The notes under the pieces are model-generated. The model was not told the origin of the DNA. It searched no databases and saw only the letters and a program-made list of their open reading frames with translations. A stretch of 64,000 bases of DNA. Source: Intestinirhabdus alba. GTDB taxonomy: Bacteria; Pseudomonadota; Gammaproteobacteria; Enterobacterales; Enterobacteriaceae. The number at the start of each line of letters is the position of its first letter. Positions within the stretch are counted from its first letter, which is position 1. The position numbers were made by a program, and so were the translations under genes. This document shows positions 1-13,149 of the stretch, piece after piece. The stretch lies in NCBI RefSeq assembly GCF_009711095.1, contig NZ_WMJZ01000003.1, forward strand, positions 152,406 to 216,405, read 5' to 3'.

Positions 1-2394
1 CTCCGGCGGGATCACCCGGGTACAGACGCCGGAGCCGGGCTGGTAGCGCAGCAGCAGGTTGTGCAGCTTCTCTTCTTCGATGGGCTTCGCCAGGTAGTCG
101 TTCATCCCGGCGCTCAGCAGCTTCTCTTTTTGCCCGGCCATCGCATGAGCCGTCACGGCGATAACCGGCGTTTGCTGCTGGTGAGGAAGCTGGTGGATCA
201 GCTCGCACGCCCGAATGCCGTCCATGTCCGGCATCTGGATATCCATCAGGATCAGATCGAACTGCATCTGCCGGGCGCGGTCTACCGCCTGCTGCCCGCT
301 GTCGCACAGCTCCACCTGCTGAACCATATCCTCCAGCAGAGTGCCGATAAGCTTCAGGTTGGCGGGATTATCATCCACCGCCATAACGGTCATGTTGATT
401 TTGCTTTCGCTGGGCGACTGGATCTCGTGGAGCGGGCTGCCCGGACAGAACTTCGTCAGCGCCGGCAGCAGGCGCGTGGAGGTGAGCGGCTTCAGCAGGC
501 AGGCCGTGATGCCGTCCCGTTTGAGCTGTTCCGCGTTCACCTGGCCGTGGCAGGGCAGGGCGAGGAGCAGATGGTCCGTCATGGTCACCGCCTTTTCCAG
601 CCACTCATGCTGCACGGTGAGCGGCTCGCGGAAGGTGACCGCCACGCCGAGCAGCATCATGTCGTAGCGTTCCACCGGCAGGCTGGAGAAGGTCGGGCTG
701 TAGATCACCTCCAGCGGCGTGTCGTACAGAATATCCAGCGTACACTGGGCGGCGGCGGTGTTCGGCTCCACGTAGGCGATACGCTTTCCGCTCAGGCAGT
801 GGGTCGGCGGACCGTCGACGATCACGCCCGGATTCAGATCGAGATTAATATGGAACCAGAAGGTTGAACCGCGGCCGGGCTGGCTGTGGAAGGAGATATT
901 TCCGCCCATCTCGTTAACCAACTTCTGGGTGATCACCAGCCCCAGCCCGGTTCCGCCATGACGCCGTGAAATGCTGGCGTCCGCCTGGCGGAAGGCCTGG
1001 AACAGGCGCGACTGATCGCGCTCGGGAATGCCGATGCCGGTGTCGCGGATCTGCACTTCGATCTGCACCTTGGTGGTGCTGAGCGCGCGCTTCTCCACCA
1101 GAATGTCGATATTGCCGTTCTCAGTAAACTTGATGGCGTTGCCCACCAGATTGGTGATCACCTGCTGCAGGCGCAGCGGGTCGCCAATAACGTTGTCCGG
1201 CACGTCGTTCTTGATGCTCAGCGTCAGCTCCAGCCCCTTATCGTGGGAGGAGTGGGCCAGCAGCGTCACCACCTCGTCAAGCGTGTTGCGCAGCGGGAAG
1301 GGAATGCTTTCCAGGATCAGCTTGCCCGCCTCCAGCTTGGAGAAGTCGAGCACGTCGTTGATGATCGTCAGCAGATTATTCGCCGAACGTTCGATGGTGT
1401 TCAGGTGGTCGCGCTGGGTGGGGTTCAGCTCGGTTTTGAGCGCCAGGCGGGTAAAGCCGATCACTCCGTTGAGCGGGGTGCGCAGTTCGTGCGACATATT
1501 GGCGAGAAACTCGGACTTAATGCGCGCCGCTTCCTGGGCGCGCTTTTTCGCCAGATCCAGCTCGACGTTCTGAATCTCCATCTGCTCCAGCGTTTCGCGC
1601 AGGTCGGAGGTGGCCTGGTCGATATTATGCTGCATCTCCTCATGGTAGGCCGCCAGCGACATCGCCATCGAGTTAATGCCGTTTTTCAGCATATCCAGCT
1701 CGCCCAGCATAAAGCCCTCGACTCGACTGTCGAGCTGGCCGCGACGAATGCGGTCCACGGTATTGACCATGTTGCGGATCGGGCCGGTGACGTCGCGCAT
1801 CAGACGCCAGCCGAAAATTAAGGCGATGCCGGTACAGAACAGCATCATGACGCAGGAGATAAAAATCTCTTTATACTGCTGTAGCCGTACCGATTTGAGA
1901 TCCAGCTCAAGCGCCACGTAGCCCAGCGTATTTTTGTCGATCTTAGCGTTGGTCAGCACGGACTCGTCCGGCGAATAGCGTTCCGAAATAATGGGGGTGC
2001 GCAGAATCAGCGTGTCGCCCTGCCGGGAGACGCTCAGCTGGCGGGGAAACGGGGTATCGGGCGGTAGCTGCAGGTTTGACGGATCGAGAAGAAAATTAGA
2101 GGTCACAAAAAGACGGTTATGTTCGTCATAAACTGAGATCGCCCGCACAATGTTGGAGTGACGGCGGTGCAGTACGCTGACTAGCTGGCCGATAGACTCT
2201 TTATTCTGCAGCGTCATGCCATACTCGGTGGAGACGGCGAGAGGTTCAATAATGCTGGCTCCGGCGTCTTCCAGCTGACGCTGGAGGTCGTTATAGCGAT
2301 GCACCACGAAAAAAATACTGAGCAGTAGACCTATCAGCACGGTCGGGGCCAGGATCAGAATCATCATGCGAGCGCGCAGGCTGTAGTTGGTCAT
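1..2394 (-). CDS. barA: Hybrid sensor kinase BarA (3' end outside window)
   Basis: Membrane sensor kinase that phosphorylates UvrY and so controls CsrB/CsrC and carbon metabolism. 798 codons are visible, reading leftward from the ATG at 2394; E. coli BarA has 918 residues, so the C-terminal HPt domain is off the left edge. An N-terminal membrane segment (about residues 9-30), a sensor region and a HAMP-like linker come first. The phospho-acceptor His302 sits in [12 protein letters not shown], followed by the GTGLG ATP-binding box. The receiver aspartate is Asp718 ([13 protein letters not shown]); both positions match E. coli numbering. It is divergent from rlmD, with a short shared promoter region (2395-2451). 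Confidence 0.97.
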   Translation of the reverse strand, partial: MTNYSLRARMMILILAPTVLIGLLLSIFFVVHRYNDLQRQLEDAGASIIEPLAVSTEYGMTLQNKESIGQLVSVLHRRHSNIVRAISVYDEHNRLFVTSNFLLDPSNLQLPPDTPFPRQLSVSRQGDTLILRTPIISERYSPDESVLTNAKIDKNTLGYVALELDLKSVRLQQYKEIFISCVMMLFCTGIALIFGWRLMRDVTGPIRNMVNTVDRIRRGQLDSRVEGFMLGELDMLKNGINSMAMSLAAYHEEMQHNIDQATSDLRETLEQMEIQNVELDLAKKRAQEAARIKSEFLANMSHELRTPLNGVIGFTRLALKTELNPTQRDHLNTIERSANNLLTIINDVLDFSKLEAGKLILESIPFPLRNTLDEVVTLLAHSSHDKGLELTLSIKNDVPDNVIGDPLRLQQVITNLVGNAIKFTENGNIDILVEKRALSTTKVQIEVQIRDTGIGIPERDQSRLFQAFRQADASISRRHGGTGLGLVITQKLVNEMGGNISFHSQPGRGSTFWFHINLDLNPGVIVDGPPTHCLSGKRIAYVEPNTAAAQCTLDILYDTPLEVIYSPTFSSLPVERYDMMLLGVAVTFREPLTVQHEWLEKAVTMTDHLLLALPCHGQVNAEQLKRDGITACLLKPLTSTRLLPALTKFCPGSPLHEIQSPSESKINMTVMAVDDNPANLKLIGTLLEDMVQQVELCDSGQQAVDRARQMQFDLILMDIQMPDMDGIRACELIHQLPHQQQTPVIAVTAHAMAGQKEKLLSAGMNDYLAKPIEEEKLHNLLLRYQPGSGVCTRVIPPE

Positions 2395-2451
2395 GCAGTT
2401 CCGTTATGGGACAATCAGGGTCACCCTGTTAAATTGAGAAAAATCTCGTCG

Positions 2452-3753
2452 ATGGCGCAATTCTACTCTGCAAAACGGCGCGTGACGACGCGCCAGATTA
2501 TAACCGTTACGGTCAACGACCTCGACTCTTTTGGGCAGGGCGTCGCCCGCCATAACGGAAAGGCGCTGTTTATTCCGGACCTGCTGCCGCAGGAAAGCGC
2601 GGAGGTGACGATTGTCGAAGACAAAAAGCAGTACGCCCGCGGTCGGGTGACGCGCCGTCTGACTTCAAGCCCCCAGCGGGAAACGCCGCGCTGCCCCTAC
2701 TTTGGCGTCTGCGGCGGCTGCCAGCAGCAGCACGCCAGCGTTGAGCTGCAGCAGCGCAGCAAAAGCGCGGCGCTGTCGCATCTGATGAAGCACGAGGTCA
2801 GCGGGGTTATCGCCGACAGGCCGTGGGGCTACCGGCGGCGCGCCCGTCTGAGCCTCCGCTACCAGCCGAAAACGCAGCGGCTGCAGATGGGTTTTCGCAA
2901 GACCGCCTCGAACGATATCGTCGATGTGGATCGGTGCCCCATTCTGACGCCCCGCCTTGAGGCACTGCTTCCCCGGCTTCGGGAATGTCTGAGCGATCTG
3001 CAGGGCGTGCGCCATCTGGGCCACGCAGAGCTGGTGCTGGCGGGCGGCGGCCCGCTGATGATCCTGCGCCATACCGCGCCGCTCAGCGCCCGGGACAGAG
3101 AAAAACTGGAACGCTTTTCGCAATCAGAGGAACTATCGCTTTTTCTGGCACCGTTTAGCGAGATACTGGAGACCGTCTCCGGCGAGGCTCCCTGGTATGA
3201 GTCCAACGGGCTACGCTTAGGCTTCAGCCCGCGCGACTTTATTCAGGTTAACGACGGCGTCAATCAGCTGATGGTGGCCCGGGCGCTGGAATGGCTTGAC
3301 GTACAGCCTGACGACCGCGTGCTGGATCTCTTTTGCGGGATGGGTAACTTCACCCTGCCGCTGGCGCGGCTGGCGGCGGAGGTCGTCGGCGTCGAAGGGG
3401 TGCCCGCGCTGGTGGAAAAGGGCCGGGAAAACGCGCGGCGGAATGCCTTACACAATGTGACATTCTTTCATGAGAATCTTGCAGAGGATGTAACGGCCCA
3501 GCCGTGGGCGAAGCAGGGGTTCAGCAAGGTGCTGCTCGATCCGGCGCGCGCGGGGGCGGCGGGGGCGATGGCGCAGATCGGTAAGCTGCGGCCAGGGCGC
3601 GTGGTTTATGTCTCCTGCAATCCCGCCACCCTGGCCAGGGACAGCGAAGCGTTAACCGGCGCGGGATACCAGCTTTCGCGGCTGGTGATGCTGGACATGT
3701 TTCCGCATACCGGGCATCTGGAGTCGATGGCGTTATTTGAACGTAGGTCATGA
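2452..3753 (+). CDS. rlmD: 23S rRNA (uracil1939-C5)-methyltransferase RlmD
   Basis: SAM-dependent methyltransferase that makes m5U1939 in 23S rRNA. The frame is open from 2434, but the ATG at 2452 gives [10 protein letters not shown] and 433 residues, the family length, so I use it. An N-terminal TRAM domain is followed by iron-sulfur cysteines Cys81, Cys87 and Cys90 ([10 protein letters not shown]), plus a fourth in DRCPIL. The SAM motif is DLFCGMGNF, and the catalytic cysteine lies in [11 protein letters not shown] near the C-terminus. It lies just upstream of relA, as in E. coli, where relA promoters lie in and after this gene. Confidence 0.97.
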   Translation: MAQFYSAKRRVTTRQIITVTVNDLDSFGQGVARHNGKALFIPDLLPQESAEVTIVEDKKQYARGRVTRRLTSSPQRETPRCPYFGVCGGCQQQHASVELQQRSKSAALSHLMKHEVSGVIADRPWGYRRRARLSLRYQPKTQRLQMGFRKTASNDIVDVDRCPILTPRLEALLPRLRECLSDLQGVRHLGHAELVLAGGGPLMILRHTAPLSARDREKLERFSQSEELSLFLAPFSEILETVSGEAPWYESNGLRLGFSPRDFIQVNDGVNQLMVARALEWLDVQPDDRVLDLFCGMGNFTLPLARLAAEVVGVEGVPALVEKGRENARRNALHNVTFFHENLAEDVTAQPWAKQGFSKVLLDPARAGAAGAMAQIGKLRPGRVVYVSCNPATLARDSEALTGAGYQLSRLVMLDMFPHTGHLESMALFERRS

Positions 3754-3802
3754 ATCGCGGCCTGCCGGCTCCGGCGGGCAAGATTCTTTAAGGAGAGGAT
3801 AA

Positions 3803-6037
3803 ATGGTTGCGGTAAGAAGTGCACATCTTAATAAGGCCGGTGAGTTTGACCCACAAAAATGGATTGCCCGTTTAGGGATCGCCAGCCCGCAGTCGTGTGA
3901 GCGCTTAGCCGAAACCTGGGCGTACTGCCTGCAACAGACACAGGGACACCCCAACGCGGAGCTGCTGCTGTGGCGCGGCGTGGAGATGGTGGAAATTCTC
4001 TCCATGCTAAGTATGGATAGCGACACCCTGCGGGCGGCCATGCTTTTCCCGCTGGCGGACGCCAGCGTGGTCAGCGAAGAGGTGCTGGCCGACAGCGTGG
4101 GTAAATCCATCGTCACGCTGATTCACGGCGTGCGCGATATGGCGGCAATCCGCCAGCTTAAGGCAACCCATACCGACGCCGTCTCGCCGGAGCAGGTGGA
4201 TAACGTGCGCCGGATGCTGCTGGCGATGGTGGATGATTTCCGCTGCGTGGTGATCAAGCTTGCCGAGCGTATCGCTCACCTGCGTGAAGTGAAGGACGCG
4301 CCGGAAGACGAGCGCGTGCTGGCGGCGAAAGAGTGCACCAATATCTACGCGCCGCTGGCGAACCGGCTCGGTATCGGCCAGCTGAAATGGGAGCTGGAGG
4401 ATTACTGCTTCCGCTACCTGCATCCGGCGGAGTACAAGCGCATCGCCACGCTGCTGCACGAGCGGCGTATCGACCGCGAGCGCTATATTGAAGAGTTCGT
4501 CGGGCACCTGCGCGGCGAAATGAAAAACGAAGGCGTGAAGGCGGAGGTGTACGGCCGCCCGAAACATATCTACAGCATCTGGCGCAAAATGCAGAAAAAG
4601 CATCTGGCCTTCGATGAGCTGTTTGACGTGCGCGCCGTGCGGATCGTCGCCGAGCGCCTGCAGGATTGCTATGCCGCGCTGGGGATTGTTCATACCCACT
4701 ACCGGCATCTGCCGGACGAGTTCGACGACTATGTCGCCAATCCAAAGCCGAACGGCTACCAGTCTATCCATACCGTGGTGCTGGGGCCGGGCGGCAAGAC
4801 CGTTGAGATTCAGATCCGCACCAGGCAGATGCATGAAGAGGCCGAGCTGGGCGTTGCCGCGCACTGGAAGTACAAAGAGGGCCCGGCGGCGGGCGGCGGG
4901 CGCTCCGGCTATGAGGATCGTATTGCCTGGCTGCGTAAGCTTATTGCCTGGCAGGAGGAGATGGCGGACTCCGGCGAAATGCTCGACGAAGTGCGCAGCC
5001 AGGTGTTTGACGATCGGGTCTACGTCTTTACGCCAAAGGGCGACGTGGTCGATCTGCCCGCCGGCTCCACGCCCCTCGACTTTGCCTACCACATTCACAG
5101 TGACGTCGGGCACCGCTGCATTGGGGCGAAGATCGGCGGGCGCATCGTTCCCTTTACCTATCAGCTGCAGATGGGCGATCAGGTGGAAATCATCACCCAG
5201 AAGCAGCCCAACCCCAGCCGCGACTGGCTGAACCCGAACCTTGGTTACGTCACCACCAGCCGCGGGCGTTCGAAGATCCACGCCTGGTTCCGCAAGCAGG
5301 ATCGCGACAAGAATATCCTTGCCGGGCGGCAAATCCTCGACGACGAGCTGGCGCACCTGGGCATCAGCCTGAAGGAGGCCGAGAAGCTGCTGCTGCCGCG
5401 CTACAACGTTAACGAGCTGGAGGAGCTGCTGGCGGCCATCGGCGGCGGCGATATCCGCCTGAACCAGATGGTGAACTTCCTGCAGGCGCAGTTTAACAAG
5501 CCGAGCGCCGCCGAGCAGGACGCCGCCGCGCTGAAGCAGCTGCAGCAGAAGAGCTACGCCCCGCAGCACCGACGCAAAGACGACGGTCGGGTGGTGGTGG
5601 AGGGGGTTGGCAACCTGATGCACCATATTGCCCGCTGCTGCCAGCCGATACCGGGCGATGCGATCGTCGGCTTTATCACCCAGGGGCGGGGCATCTCCGT
5701 ACACCGGGCGGACTGTGAACAGCTGGTGGAACTGCGCGCCCACGCCCCGGAGCGAATTGTCGACGCGGTGTGGGGAGAGAGCTATTCGGCGGGCTACTCG
5801 CTGGTGGTGCGCGTCACCGCCAACGATCGCAGCGGCCTGCTGCGCGATATCACCACCATTCTGGCCAATGAGAAGGTGAACGTGCTGGGCGTCGCCAGCC
5901 GCAGCGACACGAAGCAGCAGCTGGCAACCATCGATATGACCATCGAAATCTACAATCTGCAGGTGCTGGGGCGGGTACTCGGTAAGCTGAATCAGGTGCC
6001 GGACGTCATCGACGCGCGGCGTCTGCACGGCGGTTAG
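3803..6037 (+). CDS. relA: (p)ppGpp synthetase RelA
   Basis: Ribosome-associated GTP pyrophosphokinase of the stringent response. 744 residues, equal to E. coli RelA. The N-terminal hydrolase-like domain lacks the active HD signature, having FPLADASVVSEEV where SpoT-type enzymes keep HD. The synthetase domain (about 190-380) contains FDELFDVRAVRI and EIQIRTRQMH. TGS (about 400-470, RVYVFTPKGD), a cysteine-containing CRCCQPIPGD segment and a C-terminal ACT domain (about 665-744) follow. The ATG at 3803 has a good Shine-Dalgarno (AGGAGAGG, 3790-3797). No mazEF follows, unlike E. coli. Confidence 0.98.
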   Translation: MVAVRSAHLNKAGEFDPQKWIARLGIASPQSCERLAETWAYCLQQTQGHPNAELLLWRGVEMVEILSMLSMDSDTLRAAMLFPLADASVVSEEVLADSVGKSIVTLIHGVRDMAAIRQLKATHTDAVSPEQVDNVRRMLLAMVDDFRCVVIKLAERIAHLREVKDAPEDERVLAAKECTNIYAPLANRLGIGQLKWELEDYCFRYLHPAEYKRIATLLHERRIDRERYIEEFVGHLRGEMKNEGVKAEVYGRPKHIYSIWRKMQKKHLAFDELFDVRAVRIVAERLQDCYAALGIVHTHYRHLPDEFDDYVANPKPNGYQSIHTVVLGPGGKTVEIQIRTRQMHEEAELGVAAHWKYKEGPAAGGGRSGYEDRIAWLRKLIAWQEEMADSGEMLDEVRSQVFDDRVYVFTPKGDVVDLPAGSTPLDFAYHIHSDVGHRCIGAKIGGRIVPFTYQLQMGDQVEIITQKQPNPSRDWLNPNLGYVTTSRGRSKIHAWFRKQDRDKNILAGRQILDDELAHLGISLKEAEKLLLPRYNVNELEELLAAIGGGDIRLNQMVNFLQAQFNKPSAAEQDAAALKQLQQKSYAPQHRRKDDGRVVVEGVGNLMHHIARCCQPIPGDAIVGFITQGRGISVHRADCEQLVELRAHAPERIVDAVWGESYSAGYSLVVRVTANDRSGLLRDITTILANEKVNVLGVASRSDTKQQLATIDMTIEIYNLQVLGRVLGKLNQVPDVIDARRLHGG

Positions 6038-6066
6038 GCTGTATCCCGTAACCGGGCGTGGCGTCG

Positions 6067-6128
6067 ACGCTGAGCCACAAGTGCGTAATCAAGCCCGACA
6101 ACACAGAGTACGCGCTTGTGGTTCGCGT
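6067..6128. repeat. Long imperfect inverted repeat after relA
   Basis: Left arm 6067-6087 and right arm 6109-6128 are near-perfect reverse complements of about 20 bases (core CCACAAGTGCGTA against TACGCGCTTGTGG), separated by about 21 bases. It sits in the relA-mazG gap, where E. coli has mazEF. There is no U-tract, so it is not an ordinary terminator. It may be a small palindromic element or an mRNA structure. Confidence 0.6.
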
Positions 6129-6175
6129 CCCGCAGGGCTGGAGCCATTCAGCTCCGTTGCCGCGTTACTCGCCGG

Positions 6176-6262
6176 GCATCTGGAATAACCAGACCTTACG
6201 GCTCGCGCCTTGCCCCGGACCTGAATGACCGCCAGCGGCGCTTACGAACGGTTACGGGACAC
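6176..6262 (+). repeat. 87-bp dispersed intergenic repeat, copy 1
   Basis: This stretch recurs at 34058-34144 in the same orientation with about 11 differences in 87 positions. Both begin GCATCTGGAATAACC and share CTTACGGCTCGCGCC and TGACCGCCAGCGGCG. Both copies are intergenic between co-directional genes (relA-mazG here, ygbE-ftsB there). No coding role is evident, and I do not recognise it as REP, ERIC or a known insertion sequence. Confidence 0.75.
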
Positions 6263-6329
6263 AGCCTGGTTACTTTATCTATCAGCCGGCGGCGCAGCGG
6301 CCGTCCGGCGCTTTTTTCAGGACTATGTT

Positions 6330-7121
6330 ATGACGCAAATCGATCGGCTACTCGGCATTATGCAGCGCCTGCGCGACCCGGAAAGCGGCTGCCCGTGGGA
6401 TAAAGAGCAGACCTTCACCAGCATCGCGCCCTATACGCTCGAAGAGACTTATGAAGTGCTTGACGCGATTCAGCGAGAAGATTTTGACGATCTGCGCGGC
6501 GAGCTGGGCGATCTGCTGTTTCAGGTGGTGTTTTATGCGCAGATGGCCCAGGAGGCGGGGCGCTTCGACTTCAGCGATATTTGCGCCGCCATTAGCGACA
6601 AGCTGGAGCGCCGCCACCCCCATGTGTTCGCCGACGGGTCCGCCGATAACAGCGCGGAAGCGCCGATCCGCTGGGAGCAGATCAAAACCGCAGAGCGGGC
6701 GCAGAAGTCGCAGCTTTCGGCGCTGGACGACATTCCCCGCAGCCTGCCTGCCCTGATGCGCGCGCAGAAAATTCAGAAACGCTGCGCCAACGTTGGCTTC
6801 GACTGGACGACGCTGGGGCCGGTGGTTGACAAGGTCTATGAAGAGATCGACGAGGTGATGTTCGAGGCGCGGCAGGCGGTGGTGGATCGGGCCAGGCTGG
6901 AGGAGGAGATGGGCGATCTGTTGTTCGCCACGGTAAATATGGCCCGCCATTTGGGCACCAAAGCGGAAATCGCCCTGCAAAAAGCAAACGAAAAGTTCGA
7001 GCGTCGTTTTCGCGAAGTGGAGCGCATTATTGCGGCGCGCGGCCTGCAGATGACCGGCGTCGATCTGGAAACCATGGAGGGCGTCTGGCAGGAGGTAAAG
7101 CGCCAGGAAATTGATTTATAA
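6330..7121 (+). CDS. mazG: Nucleoside triphosphate pyrophosphohydrolase MazG
   Basis: House-cleaning NTP pyrophosphohydrolase; in E. coli it also tempers ppGpp-dependent death, hence its usual place after relA-mazEF. The open frame begins at 6225, but the ATG at 6330 gives MTQIDRLLGIMQRLR and 263 residues, the E. coli length, with AGGA about seven bases upstream. Two tandem MazG domains are visible, with metal-binding motifs EETYEVLDAI / RGELGDLLFQ (N-terminal) and EEIDEVMFEA / EEMGDLLFATVN (C-terminal). mazE and mazF are absent, so MazG stands without its toxin-antitoxin partner. Confidence 0.97.
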   Translation: MTQIDRLLGIMQRLRDPESGCPWDKEQTFTSIAPYTLEETYEVLDAIQREDFDDLRGELGDLLFQVVFYAQMAQEAGRFDFSDICAAISDKLERRHPHVFADGSADNSAEAPIRWEQIKTAERAQKSQLSALDDIPRSLPALMRAQKIQKRCANVGFDWTTLGPVVDKVYEEIDEVMFEARQAVVDRARLEEEMGDLLFATVNMARHLGTKAEIALQKANEKFERRFREVERIIAARGLQMTGVDLETMEGVWQEVKRQEIDL

Positions 7122-7255
7122 GCGTTTCAGCAGATCAAGGGCGATTTGTGTGATTTTTTATTAATAAACTATTGATTTGCGTCAAAAATATTTGACGAAA
7201 CGGGGCTGTTTTCTCGCTTCCTGAGCGGATGGCGGCCTTGCGAAGAGGAGGAATA

Positions 7256-8985
<1,730 letters not shown>

Positions 8986-9000
8986 GTGAAGTAAGAGAGT

Positions 9001-10546
<1,546 letters not shown>

Positions 10547-10567
10547 GCCGGTTCGATCTGCCAGACA

Positions 10568-10591
10568 AGCCGGGCGCTGCCCGGCTTTTTT
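10568..10591 (+). terminator. Intrinsic terminator of eno
   Basis: Perfect 8-bp stem AGCCGGGC / GCCCGGCT with a three-base loop, followed by a T-run, 21 bp after the eno stop. Confidence 0.9.
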
Positions 10592-10738
10592 ACGCCCGCA
10601 GCCCGCCCAAACCGGACGACGCCTGGCGGGGGGAATCCTGAAAGTAACCCGGTGGTTACCGTGCGTTAAGGGGTTAAGGGCGTTCTGCCGCAGGGAAAAG
10701 AGGGGGAAGCGTTCGGGAGCGGGTGAGAGGGGCAGATA

Positions 10739-10766
10739 GCGGCTCCCCCCGGCCGGGGAGAGCCGC
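10739..10766 (-). repeat. GC-rich hairpin after the permease gene
   Basis: GCGGCTC and GAGCCGC flank a further CCCC/GGGG stem, immediately beyond the stop of the minus-strand permease. There is no clear U-tract on either strand, so terminator function is only possible. Confidence 0.35.
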
Positions 10767-10773
10767 GCGCCTG

Positions 10774-12114
10774 TTAAGAAATAATGGCGTTCAGCAGCAG
10801 TACGATCAGCAGACCGACCACCGAGTTTGTTAGCTCCAGCAGGCCCCAGGTTTTAAAGGTATCTTTAATCGACAGGCCAAAATACTCTTTAAAGAGCCAG
10901 AAGGCGGCGTCGTTGACGTGGGTGATGGTGTTGCTTCCCGACGCCGTTGCCAGCACCATCAGCGCGGGGTCGACGTTGAACGTGGTAATCATCGGGCCGA
11001 CGATGCCTGCCGCGGTAATTGCCGATACGGTGCCCGCGCCGGTGGCCAGGCGCAGCAGAACGGTAATAAACCAGGCCATAATCAGCGGCGAAATAGAGGA
11101 TGTCCGCATCATATCGGCAATATAATCGCCAACCCCGGTATCCATAATGATCTGCTTAAACGCCCCGCCGGCACCGATGATAAAGACCACCATCGCCACC
11201 TTTTCAATAGCCGTCGTGTACGAGCCCATCACTTCCGTCATCGACTTACCGCGCGCGGTGCCAAAGGCGTACAGAGCAACCAGTACGGCGATCAGCATAC
11301 TGATCTGCGCGCTGCCAATAAAGTTGAGCAGCGGCATGACGGAAGCGTTGGCGGAAATAAACAGCTTAATTACCGTAACGCCGGTAATAACGATCGCCGG
11401 AATAAGGGGAACCAGCAGGCTGACGGTAAACGACGGCATTTCGTCATCGCGGAAAACCTGCTGGGTTTCCAGCAGCTGCGGCACCGGGCGGTCCAGATTA
11501 CCGAGCAGCTTCGGCAGGATGATGCCGGAGCAGATAACCGTGGGAACGGCAACGATAATGCCATAGATATAAACCATTCCCATATCGGCATGAAACGCGG
11601 CGACCAGCGCGGTCGGGCCGGGCTGAGGCGGGAACAGGCTGTGCGCCGTCGTCGCCGCTGCGACCATCGTGATGCCGAGCTTCAGGAAGGGAATTTTGGC
11701 CTCCCTGGCGATACTGATAACCAGCGGCGCAAGGATCAGGAAGGCGACTTCGTAGAACATCGCCAGGCCGAAAATCAGGCCGATGATCATGATCGCCCAC
11801 TGCACCTTCTGCGGCCCGAAGCGCCGCAGCAGGGTGGAAGAGACGCGCTGCGCCGCGCCGGAGTCGACCATCAGCTTACCCAGAATGGCACCGAAAAGAA
11901 TGATCAGCGCCAGATGGCCTAAGGTACTGCCTACCCCGGCTTCAATAGACTTGCCGACGGCTTCCAGGGGTAATCCTTCACAAACGCCGACGAATATGGC
12001 CGTCAATAACAGCGCCAGCATACCGTTGATTTTGAATTTCATATTCAGAATCAGCAGCAACACCACGCCTAAGGCGACCCAGATAATCGGCAGTGCTTCA
12101 ATTAAAGCGTCCAT
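10774..12114 (-). CDS. GntP-family gluconate/sugar-acid permease
   Basis: 446-residue polytopic inner-membrane protein, with about a dozen hydrophobic segments starting at residue 8. It matches the GntP family (GntT/GntP/DsdX/YgbN-like) in length and in conserved segments such as LFGAILGKLMVDSGAAQR, FYEVAFLILAPL, HSLFPPQPGP, IIGAGGAFKQII and SGSNTITHVNDAAFWL. Such proteins are proton symporters for gluconate and related sugar acids or D-serine; the substrate here is not determinable. The upstream region carries UxuR/ExuR-like inverted sites, hinting at hexuronate/hexonate control. It stands alone, with no catabolic gene next to it. Confidence 0.85.
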   Translation of the reverse strand: MDALIEALPIIWVALGVVLLLILNMKFKINGMLALLLTAIFVGVCEGLPLEAVGKSIEAGVGSTLGHLALIILFGAILGKLMVDSGAAQRVSSTLLRRFGPQKVQWAIMIIGLIFGLAMFYEVAFLILAPLVISIAREAKIPFLKLGITMVAAATTAHSLFPPQPGPTALVAAFHADMGMVYIYGIIVAVPTVICSGIILPKLLGNLDRPVPQLLETQQVFRDDEMPSFTVSLLVPLIPAIVITGVTVIKLFISANASVMPLLNFIGSAQISMLIAVLVALYAFGTARGKSMTEVMGSYTTAIEKVAMVVFIIGAGGAFKQIIMDTGVGDYIADMMRTSSISPLIMAWFITVLLRLATGAGTVSAITAAGIVGPMITTFNVDPALMVLATASGSNTITHVNDAAFWLFKEYFGLSIKDTFKTWGLLELTNSVVGLLIVLLLNAIIS

Positions 12115-12135
12115 TTCTCTCCCTGTATAAACTGT

Positions 12136-12195
12136 AATTGGTATGATAAATTCCCAGGGAAGAATATTACTTTAACGAAATATATTATACCAATT
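12136..12195 (-). promoter_or_regulatory. Paired GntR-type (UxuR/ExuR-like) operators upstream of the permease
   Basis: AATTGGTATGATAA at 12136-12149 and ATTATACCAATT at 12184-12195 resemble the half-conserved AATTGGTATACCAATT palindrome used by UxuR/ExuR. They lie 22 and about 70 bp before the permease start. The rest of the 12115-12418 gap is AT-rich at the left and holds the queE ribosome-binding region at the right; I see no gene in it. Confidence 0.5.
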
Positions 12196-12418
12196 GGTTA
12201 AACTGGTAGCTTGCTTTTTAGTGATCCAGCGCATATTCAAAAGGAATGTTTGCTTTAAATTGCAACATTTTTCGGTAAAAGATCACGTTCAGCAGGGCTT
12301 AAAAGGGGATCAGATTACGCGGCAGGGCGAAAACCGGAGGATGCCGGGGGCGATTTTGGCCACGTTTATGCCGCAGGTTATGCCATAATTAGCGATTATT
12401 TCCCTGAAAGAGATGACC

Positions 12419-13090
12419 ATGCAGTACCCGATTAATGAGATGTTTCAGACCCTGCAGGGCGAGGGTTACTTTACCGGCGTTCCCGCCGTTTTTATTCGTC
12501 TGCAGGGATGTCCGGTTGGCTGCGCCTGGTGTGATACCAAACATACCTGGGAGAAGCTCAGCGATCGGGAAATTTCCTTATACAGCGTGCTGGCGAAAAC
12601 CAAAGAGAGCGATAAGTGGGGGGCGGCAAGCAGCGAAGATCTGCTGGCGGTCATCGGCCGCCAGGGCTATACCGCCCGCCACGTGGTGATTACCGGCGGC
12701 GAGCCGTGCATTCACGATTTGATGCCGCTCACCGCGCTGCTGGAAAAGAGCGGCTTCAGCTGCCAGATTGAGACCAGCGGCACCCACGAGGTGCGCTGCA
12801 CGCCCAATACCTGGGTAACGGTGTCGCCGAAGGTTAATATGCGCGGTGGATATAGCGTGCTGTCGCAGGCGCTGGAACGGGCGGATGAAATTAAGCATCC
12901 CGTAGGAAGGGTGCGCGATATTGAAGCGCTGGACGAGCTGCTGATGACGCTAAGCGACAGCAAGCCGCGGGTGATCGCCCTGCAGCCCATCAGCCAGAAA
13001 GAGGAGGCCACGCGCCTGTGCATTGACACCTGCATCGCCCGCAACTGGCGGCTCTCCATGCAAACGCACAAGTATCTGAACATTGCCTGA
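12419..13090 (+). CDS. queE: 7-carboxy-7-deazaguanine synthase QueE
   Basis: Radical-SAM enzyme converting CPH4 to CDG in preQ0/queuosine synthesis. An ATG at 12413 is two codons upstream, but ATG 12419 gives MQYPINEMFQTLQGEG and 223 residues, as in E. coli, with better spacing from AAAGAG. The iron-sulfur cluster cysteines are in GCPVGCAWC (CxxxCxxC). The SAM/substrate motifs ITGGEPC and QIETSGT are present. It is convergent with queD, the next enzyme class of the pathway, across a shared terminator. Confidence 0.97.
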   Translation: MQYPINEMFQTLQGEGYFTGVPAVFIRLQGCPVGCAWCDTKHTWEKLSDREISLYSVLAKTKESDKWGAASSEDLLAVIGRQGYTARHVVITGGEPCIHDLMPLTALLEKSGFSCQIETSGTHEVRCTPNTWVTVSPKVNMRGGYSVLSQALERADEIKHPVGRVRDIEALDELLMTLSDSKPRVIALQPISQKEEATRLCIDTCIARNWRLSMQTHKYLNIA

Positions 13091-13129
13091 TAAAAAACCC
13101 GGAGGCGCGAGGCGGTCCGGGGTTTTTAT
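13091..13129. terminator. Bidirectional terminator between queE and queD
   Basis: AAAAAACCCGGA pairs with TCCGGGGTTTTT across a 12-base loop. A-runs and T-runs flank the stem, so it can end transcripts from both convergent genes. Confidence 0.85.
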
Positions 13130-13149
13130 CGTTCTGTAGCGCGGCGGCG

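Noticed and set aside
4007..6028. 673-codon open frame antisense to relA
   Set aside because: Opposite-strand shadow of a strongly coding GC-rich gene; low-complexity His/Gln/Val composition, no homology recognised, while relA is certain.
10918..11922. 334-codon frame antisense to the permease
   Set aside because: Asn/Arg/Asp-rich shadow of the hydrophobic permease sequence.
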